DNA of 64,000 nucleotides, from positions 248,001 to 312,000 of the forward strand of contig NZ_MTQN01000008.1 of NCBI RefSeq assembly GCF_001984195.1. Direction: 5' to 3'. The translations under genes and the position numbers were made by a program. The notes under the pieces are model-generated. The model was not told where the DNA came from, did not search any database, and saw only the letters and a program-made list of their open reading frames with translations. How positions within the stretch are numbered: the first letter of the stretch is position 1; each line of letters opens with the position of its first letter. This document shows positions 33,116-42,499 of this stretch, piece by piece. This DNA comes from Kribbella sp. ALI-6-A (lineage in GTDB: Bacteria; Actinomycetota; Actinomycetes; Propionibacteriales; Kribbellaceae).

Positions 33116-33140
33116 GCTAGGTTTCGCAACGAAAGCTAGC
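33116..33140. promoter_or_regulatory. operator-like palindrome before the PEP-mutase-family operon
   Basis: GCTAGGTTTCG-CAA-CGAAAGCTAGC has 11-bp arms with one mismatch, 15 bases upstream of the ATG at 33101. Its core GGTTTCGCAACGAAAG reappears before the HxlR gene at 33860-33875 (13 of 16 positions). Confidence 0.75.
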
Positions 33141-33367
33141 AGGGCTGAATCTCATTCGGCAAGTCAGCTGACCAGCCTGCGGCGGGCGCGCATGGAGCAG
33201 ATGAGGGGCCTGCGGTCCCCGGACTCGAAGACCTGGCAGGGGAGGCAGCGGCGAGATGTCGGACGTGATGGCCTGGTGTCGGGGGAGCGGCGCGGCGCCG
33301 GACAGATGATCCGGCGCCGAAGGGTGGCGGCGCTCGGGTGCCGCCAAAGCCGGGACGCCGCGTCGAG

Positions 33368-33841
33368 CTAGGCGACGTCGTCGAGTCGGCGGTCCTCGGT
33401 GCGTACCGCGGTCAGGTGGCTGCCGGGGACTTCCTTGCCGTCCGGGGTGACGAAGGCCAGTTGGGCGACAGTCCCGGAGTCGTCCAGGGTGAACCGCGGG
33501 GACGTGCCGTCGGGGTGTGGCCGGTAGGTCCGGCCCCAGGTTGCCAGTGCGCCGATGACCAGGCTGAGCGCGCGCCCGGCCTCCGTGAGCACGTATTCGT
33601 CACGCGCTCGCTCGCCCGGCTCCTGGTAAGTACGGCGTTCCATCAGACCTTCCTCGACCAGCAGCGCCAGCCGCTTGGCCAGGCTGTTCGACGCGATGCC
33701 CAGCGCGTCGCGAAACTCCTGGTACCGCGTCGCCCCGGCGATCATCGCCTCGCGCACGATCATCAACGTCCACGCGTCGCCGACCACCTCGAGGCTGCGT
33801 GCGATCGAGCAGGTGGAGTCCTTGCCGAGCGTCTTGGTCAT
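33368..33841 (-). CDS. HxlR-family transcriptional regulator
   Basis: This 157-residue regulator has the HxlR winged helix: STCSIARSLEVVGDAWTLMIVREAM, YQEFRDALGIASNSLAKRLALL and YVLTEAGRAL. A C-terminal extension of about 45 residues (RFTLDDSGTVAQLAFV) goes beyond the minimal HxlR fold. It lies 266 bases behind the PEP-mutase-family gene on the same strand. A similar 16-bp site before both genes suggests it regulates itself and that operon. Confidence 0.92.
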   Translation of the reverse strand: MTKTLGKDSTCSIARSLEVVGDAWTLMIVREAMIAGATRYQEFRDALGIASNSLAKRLALLVEEGLMERRTYQEPGERARDEYVLTEAGRALSLVIGALATWGRTYRPHPDGTSPRFTLDDSGTVAQLAFVTPDGKEVPGSHLTAVRTEDRRLDDVA

Positions 33842-33859
33842 GCGTCCAGCGTACCGCTG

Positions 33860-33875
33860 GGTTGCAGAACGAAAG
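33860..33875. promoter_or_regulatory. probable HxlR autoregulatory site
   Basis: GGTTGCAGAACGAAAG lies 19 bases upstream of the HxlR start and matches the centre of the 33116-33140 palindrome at 13 of 16 positions. Confidence 0.5.
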
Positions 33876-33887
33876 GGAGGGTGCGGC

Positions 33888-34733
33888 TCAGGATGGCGGG
33901 AAGAGGGTCTGGGTGCCGATCACCTCGAGCAGACGCAGCGCCTGATCGGACGGGGAGTTGTGTTCGGTGGTGTAGAGCACCACGCGCTGGTCGTGCTCGG
34001 GGATGACCATGACCTCGCAGATCACGTCGATCCGGCCGACGAGCGGGTGGTTGAACGTCTGGCACATGCTCTGCTGCGTGCCGACCTCGTGCAGCGCCCA
34101 GATCCGGGCGAACTCCTCGCTGCCGGTGCGCAGATCGTTGACGAGCGTCCTGATCGACTTGTCGTTGGGATACTTGCCGGTCGCGGCGCGGAGGTCGGCG
34201 GCGGCTTCGCGCGCGAACGCCGCGGTGGCCTCTTCGCCGAAGAGTTCGCTCTGCGTGCTGCCGCTGAGGAACCGCAGGCGCAGCAGATTGCGGTCGCGGG
34301 GAGGCAGTGCGGAGAAGTCGGTGATCAGGGCTGCGGCGATCGCGTTCCACGCCAGTACGTCGTACTTGGCGTCGAGGACCAGGCCGGGCACGTCGAGGCG
34401 AGCGAGCATCCGCCGTACGCCCCTGCGTACGTCGGTGGGCGGCCCTGGAGGCGGTCCGGGCTGCTCGCCGGCGAGGCGGAAGAGGTGGTCGCGCTCGGCG
34501 GTGGAGAGCTGCAGGGCGCGGGCCAGGCCGGTCAGCACCGGGCGTGACGGACGAGGGCCGCGAGCCTGTTCCAGACGGGTGTAGTAGTCGGTCGACATCG
34601 TGGCCAGCGACGCGACCTCCTCGCGACGCAGACCCGGCGTCCGGCGACGGAGGCCCGCGGGCAGGCCGGCGTCCTCAGGACGCAGTCGTTCCCGGCGGAT
34701 GCGAAGGAAGTCTGCCAGCTGTGCCCTGTCCAC
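33888..34733 (-). CDS. XRE-family regulator with MmyB-like ligand domain
   Basis: This 281-residue protein has an N-terminal Cro/C1 helix-turn-helix (LADFLRIRRERLRPED, RTPGLRREEVASLATMSTDYYTRLEQARG) and the MmyB-like PAS-type domain (WNAIAAALITDFSALPPRDRNLLRLRF, EVGTQQSMCQTFNHPLVGRID). The GTG at 34733 is preferred to a longer frame. It is divergent from an SDR gene across 100 bases containing a palindrome; in many actinobacteria such regulators repress a neighbouring SDR. Confidence 0.92.
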   Translation of the reverse strand: MDRAQLADFLRIRRERLRPEDAGLPAGLRRRTPGLRREEVASLATMSTDYYTRLEQARGPRPSRPVLTGLARALQLSTAERDHLFRLAGEQPGPPPGPPTDVRRGVRRMLARLDVPGLVLDAKYDVLAWNAIAAALITDFSALPPRDRNLLRLRFLSGSTQSELFGEEATAAFAREAAADLRAATGKYPNDKSIRTLVNDLRTGSEEFARIWALHEVGTQQSMCQTFNHPLVGRIDVICEVMVIPEHDQRVVLYTTEHNSPSDQALRLLEVIGTQTLFPPS

Positions 34734-34765
34734 GAATCCAGGATCGCAGCTCGCCAGACCCCCAA

Positions 34766-34786
34766 CCAGGGACGCTCGATCCCTGG
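34766..34786. promoter_or_regulatory. palindrome between the XRE and SDR genes
   Basis: CCAGGGA-CGCTCGA-TCCCTGG has perfect 7-bp arms and lies midway in the divergent promoter region, the likely XRE operator. Confidence 0.6.
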
Positions 34787-34833
34787 ATCGACCGACTCTG
34801 CCAGCGGCGGACATCGCCGCCGAAGGTGGACGC

Positions 34834-35562
34834 ATGACTCAGCAGAACATCGCGCTCGTCACGGGCGCCACGAAGGGAATCGGGCGGGAGATCGCCCGGC
34901 AGTTCGGCGGACTCGGGTGGACCGTGCTGGTCGCCGGGCGGGACCTGGGCCGGGCGGAGACGGTGGTCAAGGAGCTGGCCGAGGACGGCGTCGACGCGGC
35001 CGCGGTTCGGGTGGAGGTGACCGACAAAGGCTCCGCCGAGCAAGCCGCCGCTTGGATCGAGCGGACGTACGGCCGACTCGACGTCCTGGTGAACAACGCG
35101 GCGATCATCGCCGACGGGGACGGACCGGTCAGCGAGGTGCCGGTGGACGTGTTGCGCGCCGGGTTCGAGACCAACGTCTTCGGGGTGGTGGCGACCACCC
35201 AGGCGATGCTGCCGCTGCTCCGGCGCGCCGAGGCGGCACGCATCGTGAACCTGTCGAGTGAGCTGGCGTCGCTCACCCGGGTCGGCGATCCGGAGTCGCG
35301 GATGTCGACGGTCCTGACCACCGGCTACAACACATCCAAGGCCGCCGTGAACATGGTGACCGTGATGCTGGCCAACGAGCTGCGTTCCAGCGGCATCCTG
35401 GTCAACGCCGCCGACCCTGGCAACTGCGCGACCGACATGGGCGGCTGGGACGCGCCGCGGACGCCGGCCCAGGGCGCGGCGGTCGTGGTGCGGCTGGCGA
35501 CCCTGCCCGACGACGGTCCGACAGGTGAGTTGCACGCGGAGAATGGCGGCCTGCCCTGGTGA
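34834..35562 (+). CDS. SDR-family oxidoreductase
   Basis: This 242-residue classical SDR has TGATKGIG (10-17), NNAAI, Ser in NLSSELASL and catalytic Y-N-T-S-K (GYNTSKAA). The sequence resembles plant-like carbonyl reductase/SDR pairs that sit opposite XRE regulators. GAAGGTGG is a good ribosome site before the ATG. The Arg in VAGRDLGRAE suggests NADPH preference. Confidence 0.93.
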   Translation: MTQQNIALVTGATKGIGREIARQFGGLGWTVLVAGRDLGRAETVVKELAEDGVDAAAVRVEVTDKGSAEQAAAWIERTYGRLDVLVNNAAIIADGDGPVSEVPVDVLRAGFETNVFGVVATTQAMLPLLRRAEAARIVNLSSELASLTRVGDPESRMSTVLTTGYNTSKAAVNMVTVMLANELRSSGILVNAADPGNCATDMGGWDAPRTPAQGAAVVVRLATLPDDGPTGELHAENGGLPW

Positions 35563-35563
35563 G

Positions 35564-35752
35564 TCAGTCGAAGTCGAAGATCGAGTTCCGGTCGTAGAAG
35601 TGCAGCACGTACCGGCAGTTCTGGCAGACCAGGAGGGTCATGCGATGCGAGGTGAAGCCCCAGCGGGAGTCGCTGCGTGCCTCCTCCTGCTGGAATTGCG
35701 GGCAACTGCACAGCGGGCAGGTGAGCGTCGGGGCTTGCGGCTGGTTCGTCAT
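35564..35752 (-). CDS. small zinc-ribbon protein (62 aa)
   Basis: This short protein has two CxxC motifs, CPLCSCPQF and VCQNCRYVLHFYDRN, typical of a zinc ribbon. It ends FDFD. The ATG at 35752 is the most natural start, though no good ribosome site is seen and longer in-frame starts exist. It converges on the SDR gene with one base between the stops. Function unknown. Confidence 0.7.
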   Translation of the reverse strand: MTNQPQAPTLTCPLCSCPQFQQEEARSDSRWGFTSHRMTLLVCQNCRYVLHFYDRNSIFDFD

Positions 35753-35828
35753 AGCAAGACTGACGCAGCGGCCTCGTCTGCGGTGCCCGGGGCGTTTGGG
35801 TTGTTTGGTCATGACATAAGTTGCTCGC

Positions 35829-37064
35829 GTGCCTCGTCTGCTGACCGACATCCGTCCGCTGCGGGAGTCGCCGGAGTTCCGGCGGTTGTGGATCGGGTCG
35901 ACGGTGTCGCAGCTGGGCCAGCAGATGACCGCGGTGACGGTCTCGATCCAGGTCTACGCGTTGACCGGGTCGACGTTCTCGGTCGGGCTGGTGGGGTTGT
36001 TCGCCCTGGTCCCGCTGATCGTTTTCGGCCTGTACGGCGGGGCGATGGCCGACGCGATCGACCGGCGCACGCTCGCGCTGGTCAGCTCGGCGGGGCTCTG
36101 GCTGCTGTCGATGGTGCTGGTCGTGCAGTCCGTGCTCGATTGGGAGCTGGTCTGGGTCCTGTACGCCGTGGTCGCCGCCCAGTCGGCCTGTTTCGCGGTG
36201 AACAACCCGGCCCGGTCGGCGATCATCCCGCGGCTGATCCGGCCCGAGCTGCTGCCGGCGGCGAACACGCTCAGCCAGGCTGCGTTCAACCTCGGCTTCA
36301 CCGCCGGCCCCCTGCTCGGCGCCTCGGTGATCGCGTGGCACGGCTTCGCCGCGGCGTACCTGGTCGATGTGGTGACGTTCACGGCCGCGCTCTACGCGTT
36401 GTTCCGGTTGCCGCCGGTGCCGCCGACCGGCGAGGTCCGGCGGGCCGGGATCCGGTCGGTGCTCGAGGGCTTCGCGTTCCTGCGAACGGCGCCGGCGCTG
36501 CTCGCGACGTTCCTGGCCGACATCCTGGCGATGGTGTTCGCGCAGCCGCGGGCGCTGTTCCCGGCGGTGGCGGGTGCGTTTTTTGCCGGTGGCGTGAAAA
36601 CCGTCGGCCTGCTCCAGGCGGCGCCGGCGATCGGGGCGTTGCTCGGCGTGCTGTTCTCCGGCTGGGTCAGCCGGGTGCGCCGGCAGGGCATCGCGATCGT
36701 GGTCGCGATCACGGCGTACGCCGCGGCGGTCGGGCTGTTCGGCTTCGCCCGGTCGATCTGGCTCGGCGTCGCGCTGCTGGCGATGTCCGGCATGGCCGAC
36801 ATGGTCAGTTCGGCGTACCGGAACACGGTGCTGCAGTCGGCGGCGCCGGACGCGATGCGCGGGCGTCTGCAGGGGGTGTTCATCGTGGTGGTGGCGGGTG
36901 GGCCGCGTCTCGGCGACTTCGTGGCCGGTACGACGGCCGATCTGACCACGCCGACGATCGCGCTGGCCGGTGGCGCGTGCGTGTGCATCGTCGGCCTGCT
37001 GATCCTGCTCGCCCGCAACCGCCCGTTCCGCGAGTACGACGCCGACGTCCGGGCGCTGCGGTAG
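35829..37064 (+). CDS. MFS transporter (EntS-like exporter)
   Basis: This 411-residue major-facilitator protein has about twelve hydrophobic helices and begins LRESPEFRRLWIGSTVSQLGQQM, as in MFS_3 exporters such as the enterobactin exporter EntS. It has the conserved GGAMADAIDRR loop and NNPARSAIIPRL. It starts with GTG; the divergent zinc-ribbon gene ends its leader 76 bases away. Substrate unknown; multidrug or siderophore export is possible. Confidence 0.92.
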   Translation: MPRLLTDIRPLRESPEFRRLWIGSTVSQLGQQMTAVTVSIQVYALTGSTFSVGLVGLFALVPLIVFGLYGGAMADAIDRRTLALVSSAGLWLLSMVLVVQSVLDWELVWVLYAVVAAQSACFAVNNPARSAIIPRLIRPELLPAANTLSQAAFNLGFTAGPLLGASVIAWHGFAAAYLVDVVTFTAALYALFRLPPVPPTGEVRRAGIRSVLEGFAFLRTAPALLATFLADILAMVFAQPRALFPAVAGAFFAGGVKTVGLLQAAPAIGALLGVLFSGWVSRVRRQGIAIVVAITAYAAAVGLFGFARSIWLGVALLAMSGMADMVSSAYRNTVLQSAAPDAMRGRLQGVFIVVVAGGPRLGDFVAGTTADLTTPTIALAGGACVCIVGLLILLARNRPFREYDADVRALR

Positions 37065-38051
37065 GGCTGATCGCACCCGGTCCCGCGCGTACGCCGCGGC
37101 TCAGGCCGACGGGGCGGCGGGGGCTTGGGGAGCCACGGCGGTGTTCGGCGGGGGCTTGGACAGTCCGGCGGGGCTTTGGGTCAGCCAGGCGGGGTTCGGC
37201 GGGGCTTTGGGTCAGCGAGGCGGGGCGAGCCGGACGTCGTGGTGCCGGCGCCGCGCGTCGTGCAGTTGCACCATGAACACCGGGGCCCGGCGGTATCAGG
37301 TGCCTCAGGCATCGATTCGCCCGCGGGGTCACCGGTGCGTGACTCGCTGAGTGTGGCCCGACCAGCTGATCGGCGGCGCGGAGGCCGGAGGGTGTGACGT
37401 AGAGCTGGCCGTCGCGCTGCTCGGGTCCCGCCTGCTGAACCTTGAAGTGATCCCGGTCAGGTAGCCGGAGAGCCCGAGCTCCGGCGGGGCGGGGTTGGGT
37501 CGGCCTGGCGGGGTTGGCGGAGTATGGGTCGGCCTGGCGGGGTTCGGGTCGGTCCGCCGGGGCGGGGGTGGGGGTTCGGGTCGGTGCGCCGGGGCGGCGG
37601 GGTTCGGGTCGGTCCGCCGGGGCGGCGGGGCTTGGGGAGCGCAGGCGGGGTTTGGCGGGGGCTTGGCGCCGCGCTCGGCGGTGTGATCGGCGGAGTGGCG
37701 GCCTTCCGGGAGTAAGGCTCGGGTAAGCCCCGCCCGGGCGAGGCCTGGGGCATCCTCGGCGGGGGCGCGAGGTCTGGGTCAGCCTGGCGGGGTTGGCCGG
37801 GGGTTGGGTCTGCCTGGCGGGGTTGGTGGGGGTTGGCCGGGCGAGAGTGGCGGGGGCTTGGGGCGCCATGGCGGGACTGGCCGAGGTCACGCTCGACGGC
37901 CACGAGGTCGAGGGCAACCCGCCGTCTGTCGCGCGTAGCGGCGACGCCAAAGCGACGGGCGCTGTGACGACGCCTCCACCGACGAATGGGGCGAGAGCGG
38001 GCTCAGCGTCGGGGGATAGGTGCCGGCGGCGGCTCGGATCGGCGGGGCGGT
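37065..38051. other. 987-base G-rich non-coding region
   Basis: No supported gene is present. The + strand is strongly G-rich and the complementary strand gives a Pro/Arg-rich frame made by the repeats. A weak trace in the middle (37270-37480, minus strand; QLYVTPSGLRAADQLV) looks like a winged-helix tail and could be a decayed gene, but I cannot support it further. Confidence 0.55.
37160..37830. repeat. degenerate G-rich tandem repeats, potential G-quadruplexes
   Basis: A unit near GGGTC(A/G)GCCTGGCGGGGTT appears at 37496-37514 and 37526-37544 and in variants near 37180, 37210, 37780 and 37810. A second unit TTCGGGTCGGTCCGCCGGGG followed by C occurs at 37543-37563, 37575-37595 and 37603-37623 (28-32 base period). 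A run G4-C-G5-T-G5-TTC-G3 at 37559-37580 fits the G-quadruplex pattern. Confidence 0.75.
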
Positions 38052-38822
38052 TCAGCCGCCGGTGATCAGCTTCTTCAGCACGGTCGGCCAGGAGTCCATG
38101 TCCGGATTGATCTGCCGGAGCTCTTTGCCGTCGACGGTGACCAGCTTGCGGTCACCGAGCGGCTCCTTCAGCTTGATCGCGGTCAGTGAGATCTCGTCGT
38201 CCACCGGGCAGGGCTGGGCCCGGTCGACGACGGCGGTGATCTTGTCCTCGAGCTGTTCGACCTTCAGGTCGAGCGCGCAGTCGGCCTCGACGCCGATCAG
38301 CAGGTCGCCGTCGTCGTACGACGGCCTGTTCTGGATCCACTTCAGGTACTTCGGCTTCTTGTCGCCCATCAGCTGGTACGTCTCGACCGGCTGCGGCTTG
38401 TCCTGGCCGACCGTGCCGGTGCCGTCGCCGATGAACGTGCCGTAGATCATCGTGATGCAGGGGTCGTCGCTGGTGCGCTTCTTGTTGCCCTCGGGTGGAG
38501 CTTCGACCGCGCCCCACGCGGTGGCGGCCTGGTAGCAGCCGTTCGCCTCGCGGTTGAGGGAGATGTTGAAGCCGACCAGCGCGAGGGCGACCACGACGAG
38601 CAGGCCGGCGAGCATGCGACGGGACTGGATCCGCTTCGGCGACAGCCGCTGGCCGGCCGGATCGGCGTCCTCGGGGTGCTGCTTGAACAGCCCGAGCACG
38701 GTGGTCGTCCACTGCGGGTTGATCAGCGTCGGGACCGCGTAGAGCAGGATCAGCACGACCGCGACGGCGATGGCCGGCAGCAGGGACCAGTAATTTCGCA
38801 CGGCAGCAAGATACGGCGCCAT
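38052..38822 (-). CDS. membrane protein of unknown function (256 aa)
   Basis: Two hydrophobic helices flank a cytoplasmic loop: SLLPAIAVAVVLILLYAVPTL (about residues 12-32) and LAGLLVVVALALVGFNISL (about 72-90). The following 165 residues should be extracytoplasmic, with four Cys (including CYQ, DDPCITM, DCALDL and AQPCPVDD) that may form disulfides. No enzyme motif is visible. The start at 38822 is listed; GTG at 38801 is possible. It is divergent from the IclR gene across 34 bases. Confidence 0.75.
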   Translation of the reverse strand: MAPYLAAVRNYWSLLPAIAVAVVLILLYAVPTLINPQWTTTVLGLFKQHPEDADPAGQRLSPKRIQSRRMLAGLLVVVALALVGFNISLNREANGCYQAATAWGAVEAPPEGNKKRTSDDPCITMIYGTFIGDGTGTVGQDKPQPVETYQLMGDKKPKYLKWIQNRPSYDDGDLLIGVEADCALDLKVEQLEDKITAVVDRAQPCPVDDEISLTAIKLKEPLGDRKLVTVDGKELRQINPDMDSWPTVLKKLITGG

Positions 38823-38856
38823 CGGTCCGCGCCCGAAAAACGGATACTCTTCAGAG

Positions 38857-39501
38857 GTGCCGGCAGAGACGTCCCAGACGCTCGATCGAGGGCTGACGGT
38901 CCTCGAGTTGCTGGCGGACGCCCCGGACGGGTTGTCGATCACCGAACTGGCGGCGTCGCTGGGGGTCAGCCGGACCGTGGTGTATCGGCTGGTCAACACG
39001 CTTGAACTGCACCGGCTGGTCCGGCGCGACAGCGAAGGCCGGGCCCGGCTCGGGCTCGCGGTCCTGCACTACAGCCGGCGGGTCCAGCCGACGCTGCGGG
39101 ACGCCGCCCTGCCGGTCCTGCGGTCGCTCGCTGAGGACACCGGCGCCACCGCGCACCTGACCGTCGCCGACGGCGAGGAAGCACTCGCCATCGCGGTGAT
39201 CGAGCCGAGCTGGACCGACTTCCACGTCTCCTACCGGATGGGTTCGCGCCACGCGCTCGACCAGGGAGCCGCCGGCAAGGCGATCCTGGCCGGGCGCCGC
39301 AAGCCGGACCCCGCGGGTCGCCCGTTCGTCATCACGGCCGGCGAGCTCCAGGCCGGCGCCCAGGGTGTGTCGTCCCCGGTGCTCGGCGTCCCGGGCGTCG
39401 AAGCGTCGATCGGGGTGGTCGTGCTCGGCAAGCTCGACCGCGACTTCGTCGGCCCGCGCGTCGCCCGCGCCGCGGTCGACGTCGCCAAGCGCCTCGCCTG
39501 A
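38857..39501 (+). CDS. IclR-family transcriptional regulator
   Basis: This 214-residue protein has an IclR winged helix (DRGLTVLELLADAPDGLSITELAASLGVSR...) and a shortened effector domain (RSLAEDTGATAHLTVADGEEALAI; GRPFVITAGELQAGAQGVSSPV). It is about 35 residues shorter than usual IclR proteins (about 250 aa), with the loss in the central part of the GAF-like domain. It starts with GTG. The target is unknown; the divergent membrane protein is a candidate. Confidence 0.9.
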   Translation: MPAETSQTLDRGLTVLELLADAPDGLSITELAASLGVSRTVVYRLVNTLELHRLVRRDSEGRARLGLAVLHYSRRVQPTLRDAALPVLRSLAEDTGATAHLTVADGEEALAIAVIEPSWTDFHVSYRMGSRHALDQGAAGKAILAGRRKPDPAGRPFVITAGELQAGAQGVSSPVLGVPGVEASIGVVVLGKLDRDFVGPRVARAAVDVAKRLA

Positions 39502-39972
39502 ACGCCGGCGGGGCTCCGAGGAGGACGGCGACTAGGTCGAGGCCGACGCCAAGCCGCGGCTCGGTCGAGACACCAGTTGGTGGTGTGCGGTCTCGCGGCG
39601 GCCGGGATAGAACCGGGCAGCTGGCGATTCGGTCCGTGCCGAGATGGAGCGTCCGCTGGTCGGGGCTGATGCCACGCTGACGGCTCCTGCGAGGCGCCGG
39701 CTGGTGATGCGGTCACCGGCTGGTCGGGAACGACCCGGCCACGCCGGCGGCTCGTTCTGGGCCGACGCCACGTCGACGGACGTTTCCGGCCACCTCCTGG
39801 ACGCCCTGGACCGGTCTACGTCTGGTCTTGACGGTCGGATAGGCACTGCGCCGGCAGCCGAAGGAGCGCCGTGCCGCCGCACCGGCGGGCGCGGACGCCC
39901 ACCACTCACCAACCCGACCCCACTCGCCCATCCCACGCTCAACAACCGCCCGCGCGAGCACTCAAACGCGCC
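39502..39972. other. 471-base intergenic region containing most of repeat copy C
   Basis: No convincing gene is seen. It lies between the stop of the iclR-family gene and the stop of the asnC-family gene and ends in the dispersed repeat at 39891-39994. A short + strand frame here has no family resemblance. Confidence 0.55.
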
Positions 39973-39994
39973 TTAATGAGTGCTGGACGTCCGC
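39891..39994. repeat. dispersed inverted-repeat element, copy C
   Basis: Arms at 39891-39908 (GCGGACGCCCACCACTCA) and 39977-39994 are inverted repeats with two mismatches over 18 bp. The whole is 104 bp, the same as copy A. The asnC-family stop codon (39973-39975) lies inside the element, so its last residues are encoded by it. Confidence 0.75.
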
Positions 39995-40458
39995 GAAGTC
40001 GCCGCATGCAACAACGGCAGCACCCGATGCGGAATCTGCTCCGCCAGCGCGATCACCGTCGACGCGCGCTGGATGCCCTGCACGATCACGACCTGGTCGA
40101 TCACCCGCTGCAGATCGGCATTCGAGCGAGCGACGATGCGGCACCACAGATCCTCGGCGCCGGTGATCGTGTGGACCTCGAGCACCTCCGGGATCGCCGC
40201 CAACGCTGCGGCGACCGTGGTGTGCCCGGAGCCCTGCTCGATCTGCAAAGTGGCGAAGGCCGTCACCGGATAGCCGATCGCCGCGGTGTCGACGTCGGGG
40301 CCCCAGCCGCGGACCACGCCGTCGCGTTGCAGCCGGTCGAGCCGCGCCTGGACGGTGCCGCGGGCGACGCCGAGGCGTCGCGAGGCCTCCAGTACGCCGA
40401 CGCGCGGTTCGGTGGCGAACAGGTCCAGGATCCTGGCGTCCAGCGCGTCGACCGACAT
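39973..40458 (-). CDS. Lrp/AsnC-family regulator, probably of hppD
   Basis: This 161-residue regulator has an AsnC helix-turn-helix (LDARILDLFATEPRVGVLEASRRLGVARGTVQARLDRL) and a RAM ligand domain (FATLQIEQGSGHTTVAAAL). It is divergent from hppD across 150 bases, so it should sense an aromatic amino acid or keto acid and control hppD. The ATG at 40458 fits the family N-terminus. The last residues, RTSSTH, lie inside repeat copy C, so the ending may have been rewritten by insertion. Confidence 0.93.
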   Translation of the reverse strand: MSVDALDARILDLFATEPRVGVLEASRRLGVARGTVQARLDRLQRDGVVRGWGPDVDTAAIGYPVTAFATLQIEQGSGHTTVAAALAAIPEVLEVHTITGAEDLWCRIVARSNADLQRVIDQVVIVQGIQRASTVIALAEQIPHRVLPLLHAATSRTSSTH

Positions 40459-40512
40459 GCCATCCTCCCGAGTGGTCAGGGTGACCAAATAGTCCAGCAA
40501 TGGTCCGACAAT

Positions 40513-40554
40513 ACTGCACAACCTGCGCAGTCAAACCAGAAACTGTTGCGCAAC
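40513..40554. promoter_or_regulatory. AsnC/Lrp-like sites between regulator and hppD
   Basis: ACTGC-N9-GCAGT (40513-40531) and the perfect 10-bp GTTGCGCAAC (40545-40554) lie one after the other in the divergent promoter, centred 27.5 bp apart, as expected for stacked Lrp dimers. Confidence 0.5.
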
Positions 40555-40587
40555 CTGTCCGCACCCGCGAGGCTCCAGACAAGCTAG

Positions 40588-41811
<1,224 letters not shown>

Positions 41812-41840
41812 GCGACGCGACACGCCCGACACGCTCAGTG

Positions 41841-41901
41841 CCGCCCCTGATACCGACAGTTCAACGTCCGATTACCGGATTGACTGTCAGGTCAGGGGCG
41901 G
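41841..41901. terminator. long composite hairpin after hppD
   Basis: CCGCCCCTGA (41841-41850) pairs with TCAGGGGCGG (41892-41901). Inside, GACAG pairs with CTGTC, TCAA with TTGA and TCCG with CGGA, with small bulges, so most of the 61 bases can fold. It begins 29 bases after the hppD stop. It may be a terminator or a regulatory RNA structure before the secreted-protein gene. Confidence 0.7.
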
Positions 41902-41958
41902 TTCGCGTACGCTGCCCAGTGGACGGGCGTCGGGGCGCACGTCCAGGAAGGGTTTCCG

Positions 41959-42429
41959 ATGAAGACACTGGGCATTCTGCTCAGCACCGCGGGCCTGGCC
42001 GGAGTGGGCGCGATCGCTCTGGCCTCACCAGCTCAGGCCGTCGAAGAGGCCAACTGCCCGGGTGCCAGACCGATCTCGTCCGCACAGATCTTCCGTGACA
42101 ACAAGCCGCCGGGTTGGGGCGACATCAAGCTCATGCGCGACAGTTGCTCGCAGTACTGGGCCGAGGTCGTGATGGACTCCCGGCTGCCGCAGTACGCGAT
42201 GACCAGCGCGTACCTGGTGCAGACCGGCGGATCCAACAACGGCCGCACCCTGTCGTGCGACAGCAGCGGCGGCACCGGCGCGGTCGTCGCCGGGCAGCGG
42301 ACCTGCCGGACACCGAAGGTGAAGTCGCGCGACACCAGTACGACGTTCACGGCGGTCGCCCGGGAGTTCCGCAACTTCGGCAGCGGCTGGGACAAGATCT
42401 CCGAGAACCGGACCGCCCGCACCCGCTGA
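41959..42429 (+). CDS. small secreted protein of unknown function (156 aa)
   Basis: It has a Sec signal peptide (MKTLGILLSTAGLAGVGAIA, cleavage after AQA near residue 27). The mature part has four Cys (NCPG, DSCSQ, LSCDSS, RTCRTP) that could form two disulfides, and a region LMRDSCSQYWAEVVMDSR that recalls short secreted actinobacterial proteins of the DUF2690 type; this link is tentative. AGGAAGGG lies before the ATG. Confidence 0.75.
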   Translation: MKTLGILLSTAGLAGVGAIALASPAQAVEEANCPGARPISSAQIFRDNKPPGWGDIKLMRDSCSQYWAEVVMDSRLPQYAMTSAYLVQTGGSNNGRTLSCDSSGGTGAVVAGQRTCRTPKVKSRDTSTTFTAVAREFRNFGSGWDKISENRTARTR

Positions 42430-42499
42430 CCGGAACCGGACGACACCACCGCTCGACGACAAGCTGCCCTGGCATCAACGGGCCATTAGGCTCGATGCC

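Noticed and set aside
33117..33347. 76-codon frame between the PEP-mutase-family and HxlR genes
   Set aside because: No ribosome site, no family resemblance, and it overlaps the palindromic operator.
36880..37950. Pro/Arg-rich minus-strand frame over the G-rich region
   Set aside because: Its composition is created by the repeats and it overlaps the MFS gene end; only a short piece resembles a protein, so it is not called.
39644..39976. 110-codon + strand frame before the asnC-family gene
   Set aside because: It runs into repeat copy C and shows no conserved pattern.
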